DNA of 64,000 nt. Source: Emticicia sp051209875 (GTDB taxonomy: Bacteria > Bacteroidota > Bacteroidia > Cytophagales > Spirosomataceae). The translations under genes were made by a program, and so were the position numbers. Positions 34,402 through 42,213 of this stretch are shown in pieces. Location: assembly GCF_051209875.1 (NCBI RefSeq), contig NZ_JBNTQY010000001.1, positions 3,162,001-3,226,000 on the forward strand, in the 5' to 3' direction. Position 1 is the first letter of the stretch. Each line of letters begins with the position of its first letter. The notes beneath the pieces are model-generated. The model ran no database searches, was not told where the DNA came from, and saw only the letters and a list, made by a program, of their open reading frames with translations.

Positions 34402-34680
34402 CTAAATTTTAGAAATTTCCTTTTTCAGCAATGGCGAAGGAAAAAAAGCAGGAATATAATGCTCTGATAATGAAATTGTCTTTTTTTCTTTAATTAATTG
34501 TACTTTTTTTGCAGAACGTTTTTTATGAAAAAAAGTACCAAAGCCTTTAAATGTAATCTTATTTCCCTGAACAATTTCATGCTTAATCACACCAAATAAA
34601 GATTCAGTAATTACACACACTTCAATTAGATCCAAATTAGTTTTATTGGAAATTGCTTGATTAAGCTCGGCTTTTGTCAT
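34402..34680 (-). CDS. HU/IHF-family DNA-binding protein
   Basis: A 92-residue protein with the HU fold: MTKAELNQAISNKTN (helix 1), ITESLFGVIKHEIVQG (helix 2), then ITFKGFGTFFHKKRSAKK, the DNA-contact saddle. The HU arm normally carries RNPxTG with an intercalating Pro; here it is QLIKEKKTISL, so the tip proline is absent and binding may differ. It faces the LytTR regulator gene at 34897. A close relative, broken by a stop codon, lies at 37619-37885 on the other side of the two-component pair. Role in DNA packaging or local architecture is inferred. Confidence 0.88.
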   Translation of the reverse strand: MTKAELNQAISNKTNLDLIEVCVITESLFGVIKHEIVQGNKITFKGFGTFFHKKRSAKKVQLIKEKKTISLSEHYIPAFFPSPLLKKEISKI

Positions 34681-34896
34681 ACAGATATGGTTTTGATCGC
34701 AAATGTTGTTTTTGAGTCAAAGTTTTTAAATCTTTATTGGATTATTTAAACAATGAATATTACATTCAAAAGTAAAAAGAGTAAATAATGTAGCAAAATA
34801 AAAAAACTAAGAATTTATAAATCCCACTATTTTGTAAATGAAACTACCTAAATCGTCCACAAAAAATAAACTATAATTTTCAACCATTTCTTTATA

Positions 34897-35613
34897 ATGA
34901 AAATCAATACCCTAATCATAGATGACGACATAAATTGGCAAAAAATTATTAGCAAATTTGTGCAATTGAATCCAGTTCTTACATTGATTGGCACTTGTAA
35001 TTCAGCTATGGACGCCTATTCCAAAATGATTGAATCGGAAATAGATCTATTGATTTGTGATATCGAAATGCCCGACATTTCAGGCCTTAATTTTATAAAA
35101 AGTATTCGTAATGCTCCCTTAGTGATTTTTGTCACGGCTCATCGTGATTATGCTTTGGATTGTTATGAAGTGTCACCAGTAGATTTCTTGTTAAAACCAC
35201 TTGACCTCGAACGTTTCATTAAAAGTATTGAAAAAGTAAGACAACGATTGTCGAATACGCCAGAATCTGTAAGCATCGAACCATACTTTTTTGTAAGAGA
35301 AAATCTCAATTATATTCAAATTGATTATAAAGACGTATATTATATGAAGGCCCAAGAAAATTTTTTGGAGATTGTTACAACCAATCAAACATATATGCCA
35401 TTATTATCAATCACGAAAATGGAAGAGCATCTCAAAAGTGATGTTTTTATGAGGGTGCATCGTTCGTACCTAGTAAACCGTTCAATGATAAGTTCGATTG
35501 CAAAAAATGATATTATTCTTCGTTCTGGGAAAACAATTCCGATCGGAGATCAATATAGGTCCCAAATCAACCGTAAACACATAGAGGGAAGCCTTATCAG
35601 TAGAAATAATTGA
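34897..35613 (+). CDS. LytTR-family response regulator
   Basis: A 238-residue response regulator. The receiver domain (about 1-120) has LIIDDD, phospho-acceptor Asp55 in LLICDIEMPDISGL, the conserved Thr in VTAH and Lys in FLLKPLD. Residues about 140-235 are a LytTR DNA-binding domain (YMKAQENFLEIVTT, RVHRSYLVNRSMI, PIGDQYR). The kinase gene follows at once; its ATG at 35628 lies 15 bp after this stop. It probably controls nearby or unlinked genes through direct repeats, none of which were recognised here. Confidence 0.93.
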   Translation: MKINTLIIDDDINWQKIISKFVQLNPVLTLIGTCNSAMDAYSKMIESEIDLLICDIEMPDISGLNFIKSIRNAPLVIFVTAHRDYALDCYEVSPVDFLLKPLDLERFIKSIEKVRQRLSNTPESVSIEPYFFVRENLNYIQIDYKDVYYMKAQENFLEIVTTNQTYMPLLSITKMEEHLKSDVFMRVHRSYLVNRSMISSIAKNDIILRSGKTIPIGDQYRSQINRKHIEGSLISRNN

Positions 35614-35627
35614 ATTTAAATTTGATT

Positions 35628-37502
35628 ATGGCAAATTTCCTATGGTCATATTATTTCAAAAATATTTTAATTCCCTTATTTCTTTTTGGGATTATAAACT
35701 TATCTACAAATGCACAAGAAATTACTTTTCTAAAAAGGCAATTATCAAATGTAAAAACTGATAGTAGTCACATACGCCTATTATACGAGATAGGTATAAA
35801 GTACGAATTTTCAAATATTGACTCCAGTATTGCATTTTTAAAACAATCTCTGCTTATTGCCCAACAAAAAAATGATTTAAAGGCAGCTGCAAATGCCATG
35901 TATAAGATCGGTTTTATGTATTTGTATTATATTAAGGATGAATCAAGTGCAGGTGCATGGCTCAACAAAGGAATTTCAATTGCTAAACGTAATCAAGACA
36001 ATACAAATTTAGCTAATTGCTATATGCTATTAGGTATTATTTCAGATCATCAACATATTGGCAATCCATTAGACTTTTATAGTGTGGCACTGACTTATGC
36101 TAAAAAAACCAATGATTGGAAAGTCCAGACATATTGTTATGAAATGTTATCTTCATATTATCAAGCGAAAGGGATCTACAAGGAAGCGATAAATGCTGCT
36201 TATAAAGCTCTAAGTATTTGTGAAAAATACGATATTGACAGTTGGTTTTCAGGTGGCTTGGATTATTGTGAATTGCTTGATAAACAAGGAAAATTTGATG
36301 AATCACTTTCTTTTCGACAAAAATTGAGTGCTTCAAAAAAGAAATTAAAAAAGACTAAAGGCTATTTCGTCTATATGAATGACATTGGTAGGCTGGAAAC
36401 AAAATTGAAGAACTATCCTGAAGCTGAAACTATTTTTTTTAAAATTTTAGATATTGAAAAAAATAAACCTAAAATTGACACTTTTCACTTGCTTTTTATC
36501 TTTCGTAACCTTGAAACATTGTATCTTGAGCAAGAAGATTATAAGAAAGCATGGCAAGTAAGTAAGAATTTAGCCGAAACTCGCTTATGGTTACAAGAAA
36601 AACGACAAACACAAAATAGCAAGTTGCAAATGACTCAGCAAAAGGCAAATTTAGACCTTGAAAAGAAAGAAATAGAAATTACACTTTTGGAATCTCAAAA
36701 AAAACAGCAATTAATATTTTTAGTAGTCGTTATTTTTTTTGTGTTTTTACTTATCAGTTTTTTGATTTTTCTACAAAGAAATAACCAAAAAATAGAAAAG
36801 CAAAAGGTTGAATTGGGATTACTTAATTCAAACAAAGATAAATTGTTTGCTATTCTTTCACATGATTTGCGGTCGCCAGTAGCCAGTCTTAAAAACTATA
36901 TGATGCTCATTAATTGGGGAGCATTAGATCAAAATGAGTTCGCATCAGCAGCAAATGAACTGAGCTTTAAGGTTAGTAATATTCACAATATGTTAGAAAA
37001 CTTGTTAAACTGGTCGCTTTCACAAATGGGAGGATTAAAACCACAAATTTCTAAAACCTTAATTTATAACATTGTTGATGAACAGATTCTTTTATTGAAA
37101 CCTTTCTTTGAATCAAAAAAAATAGTCATTGAAAATCAAATTCCAAAGGAAGCTCATATAATAGTTGATGATAATCATTTAAAGATTATCATCAGAAACT
37201 TACTACAAAATGCCATAAAATTCACCAATATCGGTGGGGAAATAAATTTTACATTTTTAGAATACAATAATAATTATATAATTGAAATAAAAGATAATGG
37301 TGTTGGGATGTCCAATAAAAAGCTTAATGACCTTTTTAATTTGAAAAATAATGCTTCAAATTTAGGTACGAATAAAGAATATGGAACAGGTCTCGGATTA
37401 GTATTGATCAAAGAGTTAGTGGATATTAATTCGGGTAAAATTGCATTTAAAAGTGAAGATGACAAAGGAACTACAATTAGTATCACATTTCCCAAAAATT
37501 AA
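35628..37502 (+). CDS. TPR-containing sensor histidine kinase
   Basis: A 624-residue kinase. Order: signal peptide (to about NLSTNAQ), five or six TPR-like repeats in the periplasm (about 30-330), a coiled coil, one membrane helix (about 362-382, LIFLVVVIFFVFLLISFLIF), HisKA domain with phospho-His412 in LSHDLRSPVASL, and HATPase_c (NLLQNAIKFTN, IKDNGVGM, YGTGLGLVL). Kinases of LytTR regulators usually have the LytS-type His_kinase domain, so this HisKA pairing is uncommon. An alternative TTG start at 35610 overlaps the regulator stop. The ATG 35628 gives a cleaner signal peptide. A hairpin follows at 37505. Confidence 0.92.
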   Translation: MANFLWSYYFKNILIPLFLFGIINLSTNAQEITFLKRQLSNVKTDSSHIRLLYEIGIKYEFSNIDSSIAFLKQSLLIAQQKNDLKAAANAMYKIGFMYLYYIKDESSAGAWLNKGISIAKRNQDNTNLANCYMLLGIISDHQHIGNPLDFYSVALTYAKKTNDWKVQTYCYEMLSSYYQAKGIYKEAINAAYKALSICEKYDIDSWFSGGLDYCELLDKQGKFDESLSFRQKLSASKKKLKKTKGYFVYMNDIGRLETKLKNYPEAETIFFKILDIEKNKPKIDTFHLLFIFRNLETLYLEQEDYKKAWQVSKNLAETRLWLQEKRQTQNSKLQMTQQKANLDLEKKEIEITLLESQKKQQLIFLVVVIFFVFLLISFLIFLQRNNQKIEKQKVELGLLNSNKDKLFAILSHDLRSPVASLKNYMMLINWGALDQNEFASAANELSFKVSNIHNMLENLLNWSLSQMGGLKPQISKTLIYNIVDEQILLLKPFFESKKIVIENQIPKEAHIIVDDNHLKIIIRNLLQNAIKFTNIGGEINFTFLEYNNNYIIEIKDNGVGMSNKKLNDLFNLKNNASNLGTNKEYGTGLGLVLIKELVDINSGKIAFKSEDDKGTTISITFPKN

Positions 37503-37504
37503 AA

Positions 37505-37535
37505 AAAACACAAAAGAAAATTCCTTTTGTGTTTT
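37505..37535. terminator. Bidirectional terminator hairpin
   Basis: AAAACACAAAAG at 37505-37516 and CTTTTGTGTTTT at 37524-37535, a perfect 12-bp stem with a 7-base loop. On the minus strand it is followed by eight T residues. It ends the kinase gene and the facing HU-like pseudogene, and resembles the hairpin at 34293-34322. Confidence 0.85.
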
Positions 37536-37618
37536 AGTCGATTGATTTTACTAATTGGGTTATTTACAATTTATTTGAGGTATGTGTTTCATTCGTTTAT
37601 ATCCATTTTGCGTTAACA

Positions 37619-37885
37619 CTATTTGACTTGAAAATGTTTGGAAGGCACAAAAGCAGGAATATGGCGTTCTGAAATTAAAATTGTCTTCTTTTCTTGAATT
37701 AATTGTGCTTTTTTTGCAGAACGCTTTTTCTGTAAAAAAGTACCAAAACTTTTAAAACCAACTTTGTTACCGTTTACTATTTCTTGTTTGATAATGTTAA
37801 ACAAAGACTCAGTAATATACTTAACTTCATTAATATTTAAATTTGTCTTTTGAGCAATAATTTAATTAAGTTCAGCTTTGTTCAT
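37619..37885 (-). pseudogene. HU-like gene with nonsense codon at position 8
   Basis: From an ATG at 37883-37885 the minus strand reads MNKAELN, then TAA, then continues in the same frame as IIAQKTNLNINEV...ESLFNIIKQEIVNG...FGTFLQKKRSAKKAQLIQEKKTILISERHIPAF to a stop at 37619. The intact paralogue at 34402-34680 has Gln (Q8) at exactly this codon and aligns without gaps throughout the common part. The change is explained by CAA to TAA. The remaining frame is well conserved, so the mutation is recent, or the product is made by reinitiation (no in-frame ATG is present after the stop), or it is a sequencing error. Confidence 0.8.
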
Positions 37886-37972
37886 AAGCACAAGAATAGT
37901 TAGAATGTTAAGTAATTTTTTATTTTTTTCAACAAATAATTCAGCAAACTAAAAAAGGTTTTTTATATTAAA

Positions 37973-38713
37973 ATGAGCAAATTATATACAAGCTTAGCCA
38001 AGGTTTATCATGAAATTTATCAAACATTATTTAATTATGATGATGAATTTGCCTTCTATGAGACTTATCTTCAAGCACATCAAATAAAATCAATTGTTGA
38101 AATTGGTTGTGGTACAGGGAACTTAGCCAAGCGTTTAGTCGATGCTAATTACGAGTATCTTGGAATTGACCTTTTCCAAGAAATGCTTGATATCGCTACC
38201 CGAAATGCACCCAATGCTTCGTTTACACAAGGCGATGTTCGCAACTTTTCTTTGCCTTCCACTTCTGATTGTTTTTTAATTACAGGAAGAAGTATTAGCT
38301 ATCTTACAACTACATACGATATTTTGCAAAGCATGGATTGCATTTATAAAAATTTAAAACCAAATGGCATATTAATGTTTGATGCGATTGATGCTGCTCA
38401 ATTATTCTTAGACTTTAAAGAATTGAAAAAAGATGAACTGATAGCCTCTTTTGGTGAAAATTACTATAAACGTAATAGTGAAAGTAAACCAAATTTGAAA
38501 ACAGGCTGGACATGGGACTGGAGTTCGGTTTATTATCAATTAGATTCAAATCAAACATATCAAGAAATAGGACAAGATTTTTCAACTTTACGGGCTTTCA
38601 CAAAAGATGAAGTTCGATTACTACTAAATATGTCGGGTTTTGAGTTACTCGAAATTTTACCAAAAAAATCCTATGCGTGGGATGACAATTTTTTCATTGC
38701 CAAAAAAATTTAG
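37973..38713 (+). CDS. SAM-dependent methyltransferase
   Basis: A 246-residue class I methyltransferase. Motif I is IVEIGCGTGNLAKRLV (about 42-57), followed by LGIDLFQEMLDIA and FTQGDVRNFSLP; LKPNGILMFDAID is the post-II region. Substrate is unknown. Only two bases separate its stop from the next gene, an acetyltransferase, so they are co-transcribed and may modify related small molecules (inference). Confidence 0.9.
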   Translation: MSKLYTSLAKVYHEIYQTLFNYDDEFAFYETYLQAHQIKSIVEIGCGTGNLAKRLVDANYEYLGIDLFQEMLDIATRNAPNASFTQGDVRNFSLPSTSDCFLITGRSISYLTTTYDILQSMDCIYKNLKPNGILMFDAIDAAQLFLDFKELKKDELIASFGENYYKRNSESKPNLKTGWTWDWSSVYYQLDSNQTYQEIGQDFSTLRAFTKDEVRLLLNMSGFELLEILPKKSYAWDDNFFIAKKI

Positions 38714-38715
38714 AC

Positions 38716-39207
38716 ATGATTGATATAAGAAAATTTAATATTGAAACTGACGGCGATGCTATTTGGGAAATTATTCATCAAATAATCATCGAAGGAGATA
38801 CTTTAGTTTTTAGTCCTGATTCAACAAAAGAAAAAATGCTTACTTACTGGGCAGCGGATGATAAATTGGCTTATGTAGCAGAATTAAACGGAACAATTGT
38901 TGGGACAATGTATATCAAACAAAACCAACCTGATTTAGGCTCGCATGTGGCCAATGCGGGATATTTGGTTCATCCCTCACATCGAGGAAAAGGAATTGCT
39001 GAACAAATGTGTCGACTTTCATTAGAAGAAGCACGGAATTTAGGTTTTAAGGCAATGCAGTTTAATATAGTTATAAGTACTAACACAGTTGCGGTAAGAG
39101 TTTGGCAAAAATGTGGTTTTGAAATCATCGGACGTTTACCAAAAGCTTTTCAACATCAAAAATTAGGGTTTGTAGATGCTTTTGTGATGTACCAATGGCT
39201 TGCTTGA
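38716..39207 (+). CDS. GNAT-family N-acetyltransferase
   Basis: A 163-residue GNAT enzyme with the acetyl-CoA pyrophosphate loop HRGKGIAEQM following the beta-4 strand AGYLVHP, and RVWQKCGFEIIGRLP near the end. It probably acetylates an amine of a small molecule or protein N terminus; the substrate is not readable. Second gene after the methyltransferase (2-bp gap), followed by a strong terminator. Confidence 0.9.
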   Translation: MIDIRKFNIETDGDAIWEIIHQIIIEGDTLVFSPDSTKEKMLTYWAADDKLAYVAELNGTIVGTMYIKQNQPDLGSHVANAGYLVHPSHRGKGIAEQMCRLSLEEARNLGFKAMQFNIVISTNTVAVRVWQKCGFEIIGRLPKAFQHQKLGFVDAFVMYQWLA

Positions 39208-39247
39208 TATTTTTTAATTTACAATTTATTTTGAAAATATTCCAATA

Positions 39248-39295
39248 AAAAAAGCCTTGAAATGTATCAAATTTGACTTATTTCAAGGCTTTTTT
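39248..39295. terminator. Bidirectional terminator hairpin
   Basis: AAAAAAGCCTTGAAAT at 39248-39263 and its perfect complement at 39280-39295, with a 16-base loop, between the convergent acetyltransferase and rpiB genes. Confidence 0.88.
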
Positions 39296-39313
39296 AGATA
39301 ATCTACTCATTTT

Positions 39314-39742
39314 TTAACAAGCAATCTTATCAGCTCTACGAGCGTGCCTTCCACCTTCAAACGGTGTTGATAAGAACGTTTTTACACAAGCTAATGCCAA
39401 ATCAATATCTATAAAGCGAGCAGGTAAACAAATAACATTAGCATTATTGTGTTGGCGAATTAATTCCGCAACTTCAACATTCCAAGCTAATCCTGCACGA
39501 ATCCCTTGGTGATGATTGGCAGTCATACAAACCCCATTTCCACTTCCGCAAATCAAAATTCCAAATTCATATTGTCCACTTTCAACTGCACTGGCCAATG
39601 GATGTGCAGTATCTGGATAATCCATTGAATCGGGCAAATATGGGCCATAATCTGCGGTTTCATAATTTTGTTCTTGAAGCCAACGAAGAACAATTTTTTT
39701 GTACTCAAAACCTGCATGGTCTCCTGCAATTGCAACTTTCAT
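39314..39742 (-). CDS. rpiB: Ribose-5-phosphate isomerase B
   Basis: A 142-residue enzyme that interconverts ribose 5-phosphate and ribulose 5-phosphate in the pentose phosphate pathway. It has the RpiB signatures AIAGDHAGFEYK at the N terminus, ICGSGNGVCMTANHH with the catalytic Cys65, and GIRAG...HNNANVICLPAR. Length is normal. It is not linked to the sugar locus at the left of the window. Confidence 0.95.
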   Translation of the reverse strand: MKVAIAGDHAGFEYKKIVLRWLQEQNYETADYGPYLPDSMDYPDTAHPLASAVESGQYEFGILICGSGNGVCMTANHHQGIRAGLAWNVEVAELIRQHNNANVICLPARFIDIDLALACVKTFLSTPFEGGRHARRADKIAC

Positions 39743-39953
39743 AAAATTTGTTACTCCTATTTTTGTTTAATTACTTTCCTATATTTGGAGTGAATTAGAT
39801 AAGAAAGAATCATTATTTGTGATTTTAAACTTTTTTTTGCAAATATACGTTTTCAATATCCAATTCTTCTTAATATTCAAATAAGAATTGTTTTTTTATC
39901 CAAATTAGATATATCTTCAACACCTAAAAATTTTGTACGACAAAAATAAGATT

Positions 39954-40682
39954 ATGATTGAAAAAGAAATTGAGCTAAATGAAGAAGAATTAATTCGAGA
40001 AGCATTTATAGAAAAAGGTTGGAATGAAATCCAAAGTCAAGACTCTTGGCAAATATTAAAAACAGTTTCTGAATTTGTCGAAGGTTTCGACCGATTGGCA
40101 AAAATCGGGCCTTGTGTCACTATTTACGGTTCTGCAAGAACAAAACCTGACCACAAATACTATTTACTTTCGGAAAGTATTGCAGCCAAATTGGTAGAAA
40201 AGGGCTATGGAGTTATCACAGGCGGTGGCCCTGGTGTCATGGAAGCTGGTAATAAAGGAGCAAGAGAAAATGGGGGAAAATCAGTTGGTTTAAATATAAA
40301 ATTACCTTTTGAACAAGTCCCAAATAGATTTGTTGACCCTGATAAAAGCATCAATTTCGACTACTTTTTTGCTCGAAAAGTTTGCTTTATGAAATATTCA
40401 CAAGGGTTTGTCATTATGCCAGGTGGTTTTGGCACTTTAGATGAACTTTTTGAAGCATTAACATTGATTCAAACCAAAAAAATCGCTCGTTTTCCAATCA
40501 TTATGGTTGGAAGTGAGTATTGGTCAGGCCTACTTGACTGGATAATGAAAACGATGTGCGAAAAGGAGAATAACATTAATCCAGAAGACATGAACCTCAT
40601 CAAATTGGTTGATACAGCTGAGGACGTTGTAAAAATCATCGATGAATTCTACGGCAAATATCTTTTGAAGCCAAACTTTTAA
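39954..40682 (+). CDS. LOG-family protein (TIGR00730-type)
   Basis: A 242-residue protein of the lysine-decarboxylase-like/LOG family, which hydrolyses nucleoside 5-monophosphates to release the base. Motifs GGGPGVMEAGNKGA and PGGFGTLDELFEAL are the two active-site signatures. The charged N-terminal extension (EKEIELNEEELIREAF) is common in Bacteroidota members. A TTG-initiated reading from 39933 is open, but ATG 39954 is preferred. The physiological substrate (cytokinin-like or other) is unknown. Confidence 0.9.
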   Translation: MIEKEIELNEEELIREAFIEKGWNEIQSQDSWQILKTVSEFVEGFDRLAKIGPCVTIYGSARTKPDHKYYLLSESIAAKLVEKGYGVITGGGPGVMEAGNKGARENGGKSVGLNIKLPFEQVPNRFVDPDKSINFDYFFARKVCFMKYSQGFVIMPGGFGTLDELFEALTLIQTKKIARFPIIMVGSEYWSGLLDWIMKTMCEKENNINPEDMNLIKLVDTAEDVVKIIDEFYGKYLLKPNF

Positions 40683-40762
40683 GAGTGCTGAGTTTAGAGT
40701 TCTGAATTCTGAGTTAAAACTGAGTAAAAAAACTCAGAACTCATAATTCAGAACTCAGAACT
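40683..40762. repeat. Inverted array of GAGTTCTGA/ACTCAGAACTC words
   Basis: The left part (40683-40724) consists of GAGTGCTGAGTT, AGAGTTCTGAATTCTGAGTT and ACTGAGT. The right part (40731-40762) begins AACTCAGAACTCATAATTCA and continues GAACTCAGAACT, the near reverse complement. It lies between convergent genes (ends 40682 and 40767) and could act as a terminator, but its word structure is shared with gaps in other orientations. Confidence 0.6.
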
Positions 40763-40766
40763 AAAA

Positions 40767-41192
40767 TCAAGCTTCCTCTCCAACGATTTCTTCCAAAACA
40801 GCAACTAAATGTGAAGCAATCATTTCAGCCGAGCGACCTTCGATATGGTGTCTTTCGATAAAATGAGCAATTTCTCCATCTTTAAAAATCGCAATTGCTG
40901 GTGATGAAGGTGGAAAAGGAATATAAGTACGCATTTGCTGAACAGCGTCAGTATCAACACCTGCAAAAACTGTTACTAAGCTATCAGGTTTTGCTTCTGA
41001 ACGTTGTAAAGCTAACTTCACACCTGGACGACAAGTACCTGCCGCACATCCACAAACAGAATTAATAACCACCAAAGAAGTTCCTTGTTGATTGCTAATA
41101 AAATTATCTACATCTGACGGAGTCAGTAATTCTTGAAAGCCTACATTAACTAAATCAGCTTTCATGGGTGCTACTAAATGAGGAGGATACAT
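40767..41192 (-). CDS. BrxA/BrxB-family bacilliredoxin
   Basis: A 141-residue thioredoxin-fold protein of the YphP/YqiW family with the active-site motif SVCGCAAGTCRP (CGC in place of CxxC). In Firmicutes these remove bacillithiol from proteins; in Bacteroidota the thiol partner may be bacillithiol, which some members make, or another thiol. Start MYPPHLVAPMKADLV matches the family. It lies 116 bp downstream of the DUF59 gene in the same direction as the SUF genes, which suggests a role in thiol or Fe-S homeostasis. Confidence 0.93.
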   Translation of the reverse strand: MYPPHLVAPMKADLVNVGFQELLTPSDVDNFISNQQGTSLVVINSVCGCAAGTCRPGVKLALQRSEAKPDSLVTVFAGVDTDAVQQMRTYIPFPPSSPAIAIFKDGEIAHFIERHHIEGRSAEMIASHLVAVLEEIVGEEA

Positions 41193-41242
41193 AGTATAAA
41201 TCGCCCCCCTGCCCCTAAAGGGGAGCTTTTTTTGTTAGTTTA

Positions 41243-41269
41243 AAATGTTGTAGGGGAAGCTCAACATTT
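41243..41269 (-). terminator. Possible terminator downstream of the DUF59 gene
   Basis: AAATGTTG at 41243-41250 pairs with CAACATTT at 41262-41269; on the minus strand a short T-rich stretch follows. A second palindrome CCCCTAAAGGGG lies at 41212-41223 in the same gap and resembles GC-rich repeats found in other Bacteroidota. Confidence 0.4.
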
Positions 41270-41308
41270 ATTTTTATTTTTTATTCCCTTCGTGGGTTGG
41301 CTTGTTTT

Positions 41309-41620
41309 TTACATAAAACCAAGTTCAAGTTTGGCAACTTCCGACATCATATCAGTTGCATAAGGTGGGTCGAATGTAAGTTCTACGCTCACATCACTGA
41401 CACCTTCAATCTCACGAATTTTCTGCTCCACTTCCACAGGAATCGACTCAGCCGATGGACAAGATGGAGAAGTTAGCGTCATCAAAACATAAATATTATT
41501 TACTGGAAAAACCTTGATGTCATATATTAAGCCTAATTCATATACATCTACAGGAATCTCAGGGTCATAAACTTGCTTTATGGCTTCAATTACTTTATCT
41601 TTTAATTCTTGATCAGTCAT
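41309..41620 (-). CDS. DUF59/MIP18-family Fe-S assembly protein (SufT-like)
   Basis: A 103-residue protein with the DUF59 fold: KVIEAIKQVYDPEIPVDVYELGLIYDI and MTLTSPSCPSAESIP, where the Cys sits in the conserved SCP motif, then ELTFDPPYATDMMS. Such proteins help maturation or delivery of Fe-S clusters. It lies 109 bp downstream of sufE, consistent with the SUF role. Confidence 0.92.
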   Translation of the reverse strand: MTDQELKDKVIEAIKQVYDPEIPVDVYELGLIYDIKVFPVNNIYVLMTLTSPSCPSAESIPVEVEQKIREIEGVSDVSVELTFDPPYATDMMSEVAKLELGFM

Positions 41621-41729
41621 TTTTATATTAAGATTAAAAAGATTTAACAGATTAGTAAGAATGATTACCTTGGTTATAAAGGATTTTCTTTCTTTTAGTA
41701 AATCTTTTCTATTTGGTTATTATTAAAGT

Positions 41730-42146
41730 TTATATTGCTTGATACGCGACTGCATAAGCCTTCATTTGTTTGACCATTGATGCTAATCCATTTGAGCGTG
41801 TTTGGGCTAAATGGCTTGCTAAACCTACTTTTTCTATAAAATATAAGTCAGCATTCATTATTTCTTGTGGCGTATGGTTTGTTAGCACTTTTACCAACAT
41901 ACTCACCAAACCTTTCACAATAATTGCCTCAGAATCTGCTTCAAAATGGAGTTTACCTTCATTTATAAAAGCATGTAGCCAAACTGTTGATTGACAACCT
42001 TTGATGATATTTTCTTCAGTTTTAAATTCATCAGCTAATTTTGGCAGTTTTTTACCTAAATCTATGATGTACTCGTATTTTCCTTCCCAATCATCAAACA
42101 AATCAAACTCCTCAATGATTTCGTCTTGTATTTCGTTTATTGTCAT
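41730..42146 (-). CDS. sufE: Sulfur acceptor SufE
   Basis: A 138-residue SufE protein. It receives persulfide sulfur from SufS on Cys51 in IIKGCQSTVWLHA and passes it to the SufBCD scaffold. NGLASMVKQMKAYA at the C terminus is typical. It is 67 bp downstream of sufS on the same strand. Confidence 0.95.
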   Translation of the reverse strand: MTINEIQDEIIEEFDLFDDWEGKYEYIIDLGKKLPKLADEFKTEENIIKGCQSTVWLHAFINEGKLHFEADSEAIIVKGLVSMLVKVLTNHTPQEIMNADLYFIEKVGLASHLAQTRSNGLASMVKQMKAYAVAYQAI

Positions 42147-42213
42147 TTATATTCTTCTGTTCAATTCTCGATTTATTTAAAATTACTTAATAGTGAAATA
42201 ACTTTAAACAATT

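Noticed and set aside
41174..41192. AGGAGG on the plus strand as a strong ribosome-binding site
   Set aside because: It lies on the opposite strand within the first codons of the bacilliredoxin gene and no plus-strand gene follows.
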